A stretch of DNA of 64,000 bases from Macropodus opercularis (taxonomy: Eukaryota > Chordata > Actinopteri > Anabantiformes > Osphronemidae). How positions within the stretch are numbered: the stretch's first letter is position 1; each line of letters opens with the position of its first letter. The stretch lies in NCBI GenBank assembly GCA_030770545.1, contig CM061100.1, positions 2,239,501 through 2,303,500 on the forward strand. Direction: 5' to 3'. A program made the position numbers and the translations under genes. Of the stretch, positions 11,441-24,600 are shown one piece after another. The notes below the pieces were generated by a model, which was given only the letters and a program-made list of their open reading frames with translations, had not been told where the DNA came from and did not search any database.

Positions 11441-14400
11441 TGCAGCCAGTGTTACATAAAAGTTATACAAGTAAGCACAAACCCCTAAATTAGTGTAATT
11501 GTGCAAGTACAAGGAGATTTGGCTCAGTTGAGTGGAGATGTGTATCATCACCCTGTACAGTATAAATGCATTTATTTGATGCGATTTTCTCATTTCTTTA
11601 GATGTGTGTGTGTTTTCTAAAAGCACAAAAGGAAGATGTTTTGTTGTCAGAACAAACTGCTGGGTTTTAAAGAAGCCAACGTGCGAGTGCGTGTGGCTTG
11701 TGTGGAACATGCAGTGTGTGCGTGCGCGTCACCTACAAGCACCCAGGCGGCAAACGTGTCTTCATTGGTGTTGTGACAGCTTGCCAACCTGGTTTTGGCA
11801 GGCGGGAGATAGTGCTTCCCTCAGCTCTCTCGATAATCAAAGAGTAAACATGCTGAAGCAAAAGTGGGTTACCTGGATGTCAAACTGACAAAAAAGTCTC
11901 GCATCGCCGTCCCATCAAGCAGTCCTCCATTAGCTTTAGCTCACACGCTTTAATTATGAGAGGAAAACTCCACTGAATTTATGCCACGGACATTTTAATA
12001 CGCCTTCCATATTTTAGCACGTCACTCCAAGACTTTTCCCTGCACCAAAGAAACGCGGGGTATAAACTAAAAATACGACAAACAAGCTTAAGACGTGTGT
12101 GTATCAGCACAGAGAGCAGGGATAATCCTAGAAAATCCACTCAAACTCGAGACTCGAGCCTTTCAAACACTGGGCATCAGTGATCGACAGCAGCAATTTA
12201 AATAGGAGCTCATTTATTACTAACAGGGCAATAACTTGTTACGCAACCATGCACACAGTAGAATGTTTTACTGGAACCCTGCTTACACTGTGTTTTAATC
12301 TGCTTTCGAGAATAAAGCCCAACACTCCAGCTCGCGTGATCAGCCCCTGCATGTGTGTGATCACATTCCCACCAGCCTGAGTCTGAACGCTGCCTTTGTG
12401 CCGCTGTAATGAACTGCCGGCGCGAACACGTCCTGAAGCTGCCAACAGTCGTTCGCGTTACCTGGCATTCGACTGGCGCCGCGCCCGCAGCTTTCAACGC
12501 GCATCAGTCGCAGTAAACACAACGTTTTTGTCACCGGGGTTAGCTGACAGTGATCGCTCATAGAAGAAACAAGGAGCAGCAGCTAATAGGAGCTTTTTCT
12601 GTGACAGGCCGCACGTCTTCGACTTCTCTCCAACGTAACCGTCCTGTTTTACCGGCGTGTGGCCTGTGCAGCCTGGAACCAGCTCGTGAAGGCCGACGGC
12701 CAATTATTGACAGATTTCATTATTAAGACCTGAGCTTTGATTGGCTTGGCTGCTCCCAGAATTCTGCTACCTGCCAAAACGAAAGTAACCATGCGACTCT
12801 GAACTAACGCACGTCCAAATCAATCTGTACACTTTCAAACGATTACCAACAAATGCTCCTCGTCCATTAGAAATAGTTGCATCAGCTGCACTGGAGGAAG
12901 GTGGGAACAAGTGAAAACCTCCGGACTACTGTAATCTCTACTTTTTGCCAAGTCTGACCTCATCGCATGACCTGTCGAACCACTTCTGAGTAATGCAAGA
13001 CGCACATATGAAGCCCCTTTGCAAACATGCTCTATGCAGCACCATTATTGCCTCATCCATCAGCCTGCGTTCGCGGCTTGTGCTGCGGTGCCATTTGGAA
13101 AGCATGCCTCCGCTGACAGAAGAAGACTAAAGAAGATAATTGCTTACTTACTCTTTCCCATATAGCCTTTGATCCATTTAGTCTTTTGTGACAGGGAAGA
13201 GACAGCAACATAATTAAAGGCATTGTGTGGCGTATACAATCTCATCTGCAATCACGCTGGCAGCCTGACAGCTCACTCTAATGTGAGTGTACTTTGTAGG
13301 AGGGCTTGATAAATAACTTAAAGCCTAGAAAACAATCCTCTCACTCTTTTTCGCACATTTTCTCCTCACTTCTTCCTGCGAGCTTTAACACCGACCATAA
13401 ATAAGAACCCGGCTCTATTATTGAATGAATTTATGAATAAATTACTGATGTGTGGCCTAATGTGAGAAAAGGTTTAAGGCTCCAAACTTTGTTTTAAACA
13501 GTGCTGTTGTTTTAAATTATGAAATGTTTGGCAGGTACAAAATGAAGTTCATTAAAAAATTAATATCCTGCAGCTGACAAGGTGTACAGCTGCAATATTA
13601 ATATCATTAATCATGTGTCATTATGTATGAAGCTGATTACTGAGGGTGAGATTCCTATTTTTCTCCCAACTTCCTTGATGCCCTGGGTCGGTTTGATGCA
13701 GAATGAAGCTGACGTTAGAGCAGCTGAGAGCCGACTGTTTACACGCGACTGGAACAGTACATGTACAGTACAACACTCCACCACCTATCGACAATACACT
13801 GCGTACGGTGATGAGCCCATTTCTGTGACCTGGGTCCAATATCATCGTTCAAATAAGAAACCTGCCTCGTTCACAGAGTTCTCATGCTTTCGAAATACAT
13901 TTCTTTCACTGTACGGAACTTTTTACTGTATATATTTTTATAGAACTACTTTCCAAACTCAGCCGACTGCGAGGCTGAGCGCTGAAGAGCCTCCTGTGAA
14001 GTGAGACTCTCAGAACGGGCCGACAGCCGCGCGCCACACATGCATCAGCTTCTGAGCATTTGATTAGGAGGTTCTGGAGCATTATTACCAATTCCTGCTC
14101 AATAATGACTAATACAGGAAGGGCGGCGCGGTGTGCGGTGCAGCAGAGGAGTGGACTGATTTAAGCTGCACATTGTAAGCTTTACAAAAATGCTAATTGA
14201 AGGTGAATTTTGTGGTCATGTGTGATGGATGCGGTGGGAAATACATGTTTAATACAGCAGCTATGCATGAAAAATGCAGGACGCTATTAGCATACTGCCT
14301 GTCATCTGGACTACATTATCATCCAGGATGCGAGGAAGAAGCCTGAGCAGGAACAAACGAACAGGCGGCTTTAACTGGTGCCATTTTGCAGCCCACTACA

Positions 14401-17400
14401 TTCACTGCGTTACATGGGCAACTCAGCTGATTTCAGACATGAACATCCCAGACATGTGAGCTGCTTGTCCTCCTAAGGGCCACGGAGTGAGAGACACCTG
14501 GGCGACTCCCACCCAGGTCCTCCTACCTGCGCGGTAACAAATCCAACCAGGGGCCTGTAGACATGGTCGTCTAAGGACGTCGGAAACTCCGGAGACATGT
14601 TTGTAAAGTTCAAGTCAAGACTTCACAGCCATTGTATAACAAGATGCTGTTCAACCTGTGACACACTGACTGGCGAACAATTTTCCACCATCTGACATCC
14701 GGCTACACAGAAGAGATTAAGAGCTGTTTGAAGTTTCCAGTTCAGCTTTAAGGCTTCATCAAAGCCTTGGACATTTTAAAGGCTTATCTGCCATTTGAAA
14801 ACAGTCTCTTCTACACAGGAAGGTGTTAACTCCTGCCAATATCGCTCTGAATCATTCAGCTACATTTTCCCCTTCAGAGAATTAAGAAGACAGTAGAAAA
14901 GATGGTCGGCATAATCTTCCAAAATCCCATAATGACTTACAGAACTCATGATATTAATCCAATATAATACAATTCATAATTAAACGATGAAAGAATCAAC
15001 AGTACTGCTGAAGCAAACGCAGGCCAGCGGTCTGTCAGGAAGCAAATACCTGCACAGCGCTTCTCCACGTCGCCAAGCACCCGCGCATCAAAGAGGAAAT
15101 CCCTCCAGTGGCCTGTGCAAAATGCGAGAGAGTGAGTAACTTCACGCGGCACCTTTTCTCCCACCTCGTCTCTGACTTGGCTTAGCCAGCGGTTCAAAGC
15201 GCGGCACTGGAGCCCAGGCTGCCCTGCATTTCACGTCCCAGCGGAGGCCTTCAGAAAAAAGCTCAGCGGTCGATGGCATGTAATCAGGAGAACATGAATA
15301 ATAAACAAGGGAACTGAGTTGAGGTAAAGGTTGTATTTAAATCCGTTCGCAGTGCAGTGTGTAGCTTTAGGGTTAATATCTAGGCTCATTCAGAGGAAGC
15401 ATTGCTCATTTGACTCCTTGACAGCTTTCCTACCCCAAATGAATCTTTTAAAGAAACTGGAAAAAGGCGAAAAAACAAGAAGTGAGCTCTTTTCAACGCA
15501 CTTAGATGGACATGGCAACACAAGCGCTTTGCTGTTGTCACACAAATGATACCTCACTTCAAATAACCGAGCGAATGAGCGAGTGAGCGGAGTGCTCAGC
15601 ACCTCGCGGCGCCCCCTCGGCCGCGTCCCAGATTCCACCTTACGTAACCTGCTTATTTGTGCGCACTACACAAATACTCATGACAAACAAAAAATTAAGG
15701 AGGCACATTCATTGCTCAGTGTCTCGGGTGCGGGAGCCTACACAGCTGAGCGGGACCCGTGCACGTAAAGCTCTGCTGTCTCAGCACAACAGCGTGTGAA
15801 AGAGAATGCTGAGTAAAGCTAAGTGGGGAAGTGTCGCATCCGTACGAGCGGGGCGGCGCCATCAGCCGTCCACACGAACGCGGTGAGGATAGCATCCAGC
15901 AAACAGGTCCAGCTCGAAGGCCATTACTGTAGGAATCCGACTGGACTTTAATTAACAGGTTAACACCACAATAAAGCTGCTGCTAGAGCCCAGCATCAGA
16001 AGTAATAACGCCTTAATTAGAAGACCTTGACAGTCTGCAGATTGAACCCCCCTGTAGAAGCTCCACGGCTCGTCTCCATCACACATGAATACATAAACAC
16101 CTCATTTATGTGTCTGCTGCGTTGCCTCTGGGCAAAACAAATGCACAAAACCCCCAGCTGGACAGATATGCTGCTCAGTGGACAGCAGCAAAGGACGGGG
16201 GTTGTGTTGGACCGGACAGCTCCCACGTGTGCACATGCTGAGCGCTATGAATACGAAGTGGAGGCGCTGAGCTCTTCCCCTGCATTAATCAACGGCTGGG
16301 AAATGTTGGGACGACGCTATGGAAGCTCGCGACTGCCTGGTTGCTCCCACATACACACTGAATCAGGCTAATTTGTAAAGGACGTCGTTTAATAAGCTTG
16401 AGGTCATGCAGGTGGTGTCGCAGTTTAGCGCTTCTAAGCTTGTGCGACTATTAAGTTGTCAGCAACGGAACTATTTTCTCCGGTAATGAATTTAATGAGA
16501 AATGGGAGGAAGCTGATCAGATCTATAAATGATTGTAATTAAATGCGACAGCGGCTATCTACGGGAAAGTGCAAGTCTGTTATGATCACAACACGGCAAG
16601 GGGAAATTAATTTTGTTTTGATTGTCCGGGAGGGTCTGTCTAATGGGATTCCAGACGGCAGCGGTGGCCTACAGAACCACAGCAAAGTCACACGAGGTCA
16701 AGGTGAGGCTGCCGCTTCATTTTAAAATCATGAGAACGAGGCCCGCGGTGTCCTGACCTGCGCGCTTCCTGTTTATGCAGCCGCTCAGGTTCGCATGTAT
16801 GTGCACGTGTGCGTAATGCGCAGTGAATGCGAGGCGTGAGGAGGAACTGTGAGCTGGTTTATCGAGTGGAGGGGGCAGAACGTGTCCGCGTGTCCACGTA
16901 CTGCATGTACGCGCGAATTTCTCAGTGTGCAAGTCAGCGAAAGTGTGCGTACGTGTCCGAACACGCCGCTTCGCTAATGAACGTATCCGCCGAATACCCG
17001 GGATTACGGCTAATCCTGAACATCGACTGATCCCACAATGCGCTCGAGGGGGGGTGTAAATGTCAAAAAGTTATTTAAATCAAATGTGATTGTCAGACAA
17101 ACTCTTCTTTAATTAAAGAGCACTTTGTGACATTTGGGAGACCATGCAGCCGACAGTCCGACCCGGAAAGATGAGACCGAGAGGGAGAAGACAGAAACCA
17201 GATCAATAGCCATTTCCTTCTGCTCTACATAAACATCCAACCGCAACTTAAACTCCAGTCGTCCTCTTTAGAATCTATAAAAGCCATTCAAACACACACG
17301 GCTCACTGTTAACCAGCCCTGCTTCATAGAACAGCAATCTGAATATTCATTCGATAATAATCTCTTCAGCCCGGTTGATGGGCTTTGAGCCAGAGGGATC

Positions 17401-20400
17401 TCTGCAGATACCGAGTTAAATTCCATTCGATACAACGGATCCAATTGCACGAGCTTTGTGACTTCTCCAGCCATGCTATAAATCGATAGCTCGGCCCCTC
17501 CGGTGGATTTAGCTGCTTGTTAGCGGGCCTGGAACAGCTGTCTGGCCCTGTGTCTTGTGATGTTCCAGCCCATTCCGTTTGGTCCAGTGTTTCGGCTCAC
17601 TTTGGCTTCATTGTGGGCTTATCAGTGCGGTGCGCTCAGGTGAGTGAACACAGCCCCACATCCACTTAGGCTTTTCAATCTCACGGTGACACGGTCAAAT
17701 CAGGAGAGTGCACAGGATTAAATCGATGCCTGGCCAGTTGACTGCTTGACGCAGCATTCTCTTCCAGACCATTTCCTCAGCCGCGCCATCCATCATTCAC
17801 AGCCCAAACAGACTCTCCCACTGTCTCCATCCTCACGTTCTGCTTTGCGCCTTAATGTGATCACACCATCCACCAGACAGCGCCGGGTCTCAGGGGACGC
17901 TACCCTGGACTTCATCATATCTGGATACCGGATTCCTTTGCGGAAGGACAAACTGTGCCGTGGCAACACATTTCAAACTGGGAGTAGAAAAAAAAATCTA
18001 ATTTACCGTTAGACCGCCGCAGAGGTCAACCCAACGAACCAGGTCCAAGCATCCATCAGATAAATCGGCTTCAGGGCGTCGACAATCCACTTACCAGCTC
18101 CCCCTTCCGCCCGCCGCCCGCCCTGTTAAGTGTCTAAATTGCGCTACGTTGAAAACAGACAGTTCAAGCCTTTGAAATATTAAAAACAGTGTTATGTAGC
18201 GAGGACGGACGCATCCGCGCCACAGGCTGGAGGGTATAAACACGCACAGGGGTTTGATGGGACTCATAGATCACCTACTTGAGGACTTTTATGGCTTCTC
18301 TCCCCTGGCGACTGTTTGCACCCCCACCCCCCGAACATTCCACCCAGCATCACGACTCCTGGCTCGAACAGGTGTGAGCCTCGTTTACCTTAGATGGGAA
18401 CAGGGCGCTCGTGTTGCAGCAGCAGCGTAATCACAGGAAAATCCTGTTCTGCTCTTGGCTCCATTAGTTTTTTGCAAAGAGAATCATTTGAACATCTGGT
18501 GGAGGATGCAGAATTTTTTTAAAAAGCGCTGGGACCATTTAAGAAAGTCTCTGTCAAACCACTGTACAGACAAAGAGACATTCAGACACAGAGGCTCCTT
18601 CTCTGAGCATCTAAACAGCGGAGGCATTCGATTCTTCCAAGCATAGCTCTGTCCTCCATCTCCAGATGTGGCCATCGCCACTAGCAACAGTTGGGAAGTA
18701 TTCTGCAAGAAGCTATTATCTGCAGACACCTCACAGCCCTTGGGCACCAACCACACTTACAATTAGACCCACAACCGGTGTCTATTTATATTCAAGCTCT
18801 GGGTTGTTCTTCACGAGAGCGGTTGTGTGTGTAACCGTAATAAGGAGGCTTCTGTCTGCGCGCAATCGAATTGCCAACACTTCCAGGACGCTTTTCTCAT
18901 TAACAAATAACAATGTCTCGTAAAGACACCAACACACACACACACACCAGCTTGTCATTAACGCAGCTTCTCCACTGAAGCAACCAAGCAAGAACGTGTC
19001 ACATGTCCATGTTTCCAGTCTCCTCAAACAGAGTAATTAGCTGCGCTGAGTGTCACTCTGACCTTTCTCAGGCTGCATCTTCATTTGTGCATCCTGACCG
19101 CGGAGCGTGTGTCTGAGCAGGGCTGCACTGTTCCGACACGCGGCCGCTAATAATCACCATCTTTAGCCGGCGTTTGCAATGTGTATGTGTTGGGACCTGT
19201 TCTGGCTGAACGGCAGCATCTGTCTGGCTTCTGGTTTCCCAGTTAAGCGACATGTTCCTCACAGAAGAGCGAAACGCGTGGGAGCCGCTTTGCCTCATTT
19301 TGAATTTCTGTACAGCCAAAACGCAGCTCAACACGCTTGTCTCAACCCCTTCTCACGTTCAGGCGGATGGAGGACACGCCAGCGTTTTGCTCAATGACTG
19401 GGTGTCAAATGGCCTTGAACGAATATATTCACAGGTTGGTACACGTTGCCTCCTTCTCGCCGGTTCTCAACCAGCCGCCTTTCTAAATCTGTTCCGCTTT
19501 CAAGACTGGGAGTCGACTAAAAATTCTTTGCGATCCGTAGTTTGATGGACAACCGGTCCAGTAGCTGGCAGGTCATCCCCTCACATGACTACAGCTTTCA
19601 TTGAGCAGAGTATTGTATTGTGTAACAGAGCAGCGCTTAAGTACAACAAAATACCACAAGCGGAATAGAAATAATTAACACGTTTCTTTTTATATCAGTT
19701 ACTTTGACACGGAGACGTGTTGTCTCTCAGCTGTTCTGGTTCACGCCATGTTTCCGGGTCGTACCCGCCTTGCGACCAGGGCTGCACACTAGACGGAGTC
19801 AGAACCTGGACCTGGGACCCACGAGGCAGACAGAGAGCTAACTGCTACAGGTTAGCGTCAATATGGAGGAATATGCAGCAGTAGAAACTAGATGTGATGG
19901 ACAGAGCAGGACACTCTTGTACTGGTCTTTGGTTTATTTTTTTATTCAGTTTTATCATTGCACTGAAACAAAACACACAACTGATCATTTTCTGGGTTGA
20001 ATAGAAGCAGAATTGAGTTTTTCTCTTCCCGCTTCATTCATTTTGTCCGTGAAGTCTTGCTCTTGCTTGGAGATTAACTGCAACATCCTCCCAAAAATAT
20101 CTCAAAATGGTTCATTTTTTTCAGCGCCACAGTTGAATATTACTGCCACATGTTTTTCAATAGACCACCTAAATAGGCAGTAATTACTGTAACTGAAAGA
20201 ATGAAAGGCCACAAATGGCAGCTCTGTCTTCCCACAGCCTGATGGCAAATAAAGCGACTAGCAGGAGAAAGTTAATGAATGATGGATCCGTTCTAGAAAA
20301 AGGACCTCCCCTGTCAGGCAGGAGAAACTGCAAACACACAGTAACTCCCGGGTTCTGCAAAATGCAGGAGAAAGCAGTCGTGACAGACGCTGGAGCTGCT

Positions 20401-21567
20401 CTGGACATGTTCAGTGGTTTCTGCTGACGCCTGCTATGATGCCGTACACGCAGGTGAACCACTGCAGCAAAGCCCCGAGCGGAGACGCAGCCAAATAAAA
20501 ACACTAGTGAGATGTTAATGTATCACAGTGTCTTCGCCTCTGACGCTGCTGTGACAGTCGGCGGAATACGCGAGTGCTTTATGGCGTCTCATTGAGACAC
20601 CCTTGACGCTGACACCTCCACTGTACTATCCCTGTTGCCAGCTCCTTAGCTCTCTTTCCGCCTTTCGCTGCTTTTCGGCTGTATTTCTTTCTCGCCCTGT
20701 GACGCGGTCTCTAAATCATCCCCCCTTTTTCCCCCCGTCTCTGATCTCTTCCTATCCATCTTTCTCAATCATCTTCTTCCATATTGCTCTCTATCCTCAC
20801 AAATCTTCCACTCTGCCCATCCGAGCACTTCCCCTGGCCGCGCTCTCCCTCACTTCACATCCCTCTCGCTCCTCACCCCCTGCCAGTCCCTCTCTCCTTG
20901 CGACGGAGCATTTGGTACAGTGATGGTGCACTCTGCCGTGTTCATTTCAGCATCATTCCCAAAGTGGCTCTGTTTATATCAGAAAATCTCAAATACATCT
21001 TTGGGCCGAAGGCTGCAGAAAACAATAAGTGCATGATTTTTTGGGCTGAATGTTTCATTCTTTGCATTTTGAGAAACGTGTACATTTAGAAAACCGTCAA
21101 GATGATTCAACTAATACGCGGAGAGAGGATTTCTGTCCATTTTCTCTTGTTTCCTGTCTTCTCTTCCTGGTTGTATTTCTTACATGCAGCTACGGCTTTG
21201 GAGTCTGTCCACTTATTGATCAGCATGGCGACTAGGAGGGGTGGCTGCCTTTATGGCTCGTCTGACTATAGTGTAATTAAAGCTGAGGCGCAGGAGGCGC
21301 AGCACTGACGAAAGCCATCTGAGGAAATGCACCAACTCTGAGAACAGGCTGGAAGACACCGGAGCACAAAAGCTCATCTGTGAAGTCGGAGGAAATGGGT
21401 TTTAAAAACAAGCAACGTTCAAGGAGCATTGAATGGCTCTGTAAAAACGATTTTCACAATAAACTGAGAGTGATGCTCTTCTAGCATCTCCTTTGCTCTC
21501 CATAACGTCCGTTAAAGTTTACAAGACCATCTGTTTCAGGAAATTCAGAGCAGCTCAGGCCATTGCA

Positions 21568-21570
<3 letters not shown>
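11441..21570. other. Intron 1 segment without recognised genes
   Basis: This is mostly unique sequence. I note an AT-rich TAAT-containing stretch at 13140-13620, a CpG and TG/CA-rich stretch at 16740-17050 resembling an eroded microsatellite, and a pyrimidine-rich tract at 20640-20900. No open frame has recognisable domains. Confidence 0.55.
20640..20900 (+). repeat. Pyrimidine-rich (CT) low-complexity tract
   Basis: The plus strand has long CT-biased runs (CCCCCCTTTTTCCCCCC-like near 20720, CTCTCCCTCAC near 20840). The overlapping 106-codon frame is a by-product of this composition. Confidence 0.55.

Positions 21571-21602
<32 letters not shown>
21571..21602 (+). repeat. (TG)16 dinucleotide microsatellite
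   Basis: Sixteen uninterrupted TG units. A pure run of this length is likely length-polymorphic and, as alternating purine-pyrimidine, can adopt Z-DNA. Confidence 0.97.
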
Positions 21603-21603
<1 letters not shown>

Positions 21604-24600
21604 TTTTATGGCAAACTCTCTCTTCTCTCCTCAAAAAGCCTGTGAAGGGAGTCAAAGTGTGATAGATGCAGAACAAAATCCCGCTCAGGGATCACGGCTA
21701 TCAGGAAGCAGTGTTTGCAGGATTTAGATATATTTTACTGTCTTAAAGAAATGCTGACATTACTAGAAGAGGAATGCAGCTGCAATCACAAACGCTGGCG
21801 AACGTTGGAAGTAATGGCAATGGGCGACCCCCTTTCTGTTACACTACATTACCCCTGACTGCATCGGGGGTGATTCACTCGCGAACCCTGATGCACAGCG
21901 CGCCGTCGTGGGCAGATGTCGCTGCTGGAGGACGAGCGCACGCCGCACAGTACGCGCGCTCACACTAGCATACGTCGGCTTTTTTCACGGGCCATTTCAT
22001 TTCGCTTGATCTCGTGACATGGTGATGATCTCCATTTTGTCATTTTAAATTGTAATTGCTCTGAGCGGCCTGGAACATTGTTGGAGAGGGAGGCAGGCGG
22101 ACGAGTGCGAGAGAGAGAGGAAGTGATCGAAAAGTCAAGGGGTTGAGAGCAGTGAAGAAAAAAAACAGGCAAATGAACAAGAGAAGACTAGAAGGACAGA
22201 GGAGACAAAGAAAGCCTCGCTCTTTGTTTCTTTTCATTTCTAACACAGAGACAAAATACAGTTATGCTCCACTTTTCTCTCGGCCCTCCTCTTAGAGCGA
22301 TGGACGATATCTCTGATTTTCATTTTCTCCCCCTACCCCTCTATCAGCGACGGAGCTCACATAATTATTACCCGGCTGTCTGGGCTGTAATTACAAGCCT
22401 GCAGAACAAAAACACTTCAAGTCCATCAGATTCCCTTCATCATAATTCTCCTCTGAGGCCGTGTCACTGGCCCGATGTTCTCCTCTGGGAGGCCGGCTGC
22501 TTGTCCGTGTCTGGGTCACACGCGTCGCTGGATTTTCCGTTGACAGCGTCAAGGCTTCGTGCATTAAGGGCTTTTAAAATGCCGTATATCCTACACACAG
22601 TGTGCTTTAGCTGGCTGGATGCCTTAATTACGACTGCGAGGCTGTGAAAGCCCACCCTCCTCCCCCATAACTGCCTTTTAACTAACACAAAGCGTGCTCA
22701 GGGAGCAGTACTCAACCTTGCAGGCCACGTAGGATGTTCTCACAGCGCGCAGCAGCTGACGGAGTCATCCTTTAGTCTGATGACTTGGATTCCATCTAAA
22801 AGTTGGAGAACATCTGACAGGTGGTAATATGCTGGAAATGAAATCCCACGTTCACAGCTGAAGATCTCAGCAGCGTTTGTTGAGTAAAACCCCACATTTT
22901 GGTGAGTACTTGCCAAATGCGGCGTATTGGGTGGAGACCAGAGGTTGATCATCCCACAAAGAAGGTTGCAGTGAAAAGAGACGCGACACACGGCAGATAT
23001 AAGCAGAAAGCAGTAATTACAAATACAGGAAACGTGTAATAATTACACATAATTAACTGTGTGGCTACTATGGAGTAAAAACCAAAAGGAAGGCGTCACT
23101 GAAGGCTGTGGCTACAGGCTGCATTCATCTCAAACCTCCAGTGTGGTGATGAAATCGCGGTTTAATGGCTCTTAATCGTTGACGTTATCTCTGTTTATGC
23201 ACATCCAGGCTTCACAACATGCACTTATGGACATGCACTGACAGAAATCGTAGCTTGTGTAGCATCGACATATTTTCACAAACTGTTGAAATGAAACTAT
23301 TATATAAAATCCACCTGAGCTCATGTGCACAATAAATACATTCGGATCGGGGCTGGATCGAGCCTGGAGTATCTGCTTTCATCTTGCGTTACAGCTACAA
23401 ATGCTTTCATCTGGTGGTTTTTACCGCATTGAACGGTTTTGTGAAGCCTATTATTTCAGCCCTGATTCGCTCATTTGTTGTTATCTCGGTCATGGAAAAT
23501 CCTCGGAGGGGGGCATCTTGTTTGTAATGAATAAAAATCAGGGAGATGCATCAGGAAGACAGTGGAGTCTAAAGTGTTTCCCCGATGATCAATTATGTTA
23601 AATTCAAATCAATACAAGGGCATGAAAAATACATTTATGAGTCTTATGAGACCGGCGTTTAAAAATGTAGTGAATTCTATGGCAATAGTTAAATATTGAA
23701 TAAAAGCTTGGCAAATATTTAATAGCCCCCATCTGACTCTGAAGCTAAGACGGTGCTACTCAAAAAAACAAAATGTAGCTAAAAACAATATTGCTATTCA
23801 TAATGAATTGACTTACTGTCAATATCATGGCCAGTAAAACCTGCAGTCAGCGTGTTCGGGCACATCCAGTGCTCGCGAATCAAGACCTAACCGAATTAAG
23901 AGTTAATTAAAGTCTTCCATTAACATTTCACTTGGTTCAGATCGCAATCAGACGACAAATACAGGCCATCACTCACTGGAGGGAACGTGATTTTGAAGAA
24001 ACATTTAGGCAAACGTGTGCATAATTTCTAATTTTGCCACAAAGTGAATTCCTGATGCAGAAGCAGAACTTCTCGTTACAGTTGTGAAGAAATTCCCATA
24101 TATATGTGTGATGAGGCAGCAAACACTAAACACTGTGAGCCTCCAGCCTAAAGAATAAGCAGAGCAGCAGTTATTGTGGTGATGATAGATCCTATGCTGA
24201 CGACCGACAGTTGGCTCGGTTGGTTACGTCGAACAAACCCAAGCGAACACATCCCAGCTATCTGTGTACGAGTCCGCTTGCTCGAAGGGCGTAACCTTGG
24301 CTGCTGACCTCCGCCTTCGCCGGCCCGGCGGCCCAGCGGCGCACAGCCAGAGCCCAACCACGACCTGGTGGCAGACCTCGCAAGTGGCCCCGTGACATCT
24401 GTAAAGTGTCATAATGAGCGCTTTCGCTGTGCCAATCAGATCCCTGAGAAGCTCAGCGAGCGATGCCCACAGCCGGTCATTATGTGCACCAGCCACAGCA
24501 GAATCCTAAACAGCTCTTTAAAAACCCAAACCTCAGTCAGGTAGTCGTCCGCTGAGTCAAGCTGTTAGAAAAACTCCACTTGTTCGTTAAGGACTTTGCC

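Noticed and set aside
12145..12160. Doubled CTCGAG palindrome
   Set aside because: Too short to distinguish from chance, with no wider repeat or element around it.
15605..15625. CTCF-like core GCGCCCCCTCG
   Set aside because: The AGGGGGCGC-type core fits on the minus strand, but the preceding half of the motif does not.
20603..20923. 106-codon Ser/Pro/Leu-rich frame
   Set aside because: By-product of CT-rich low-complexity sequence.
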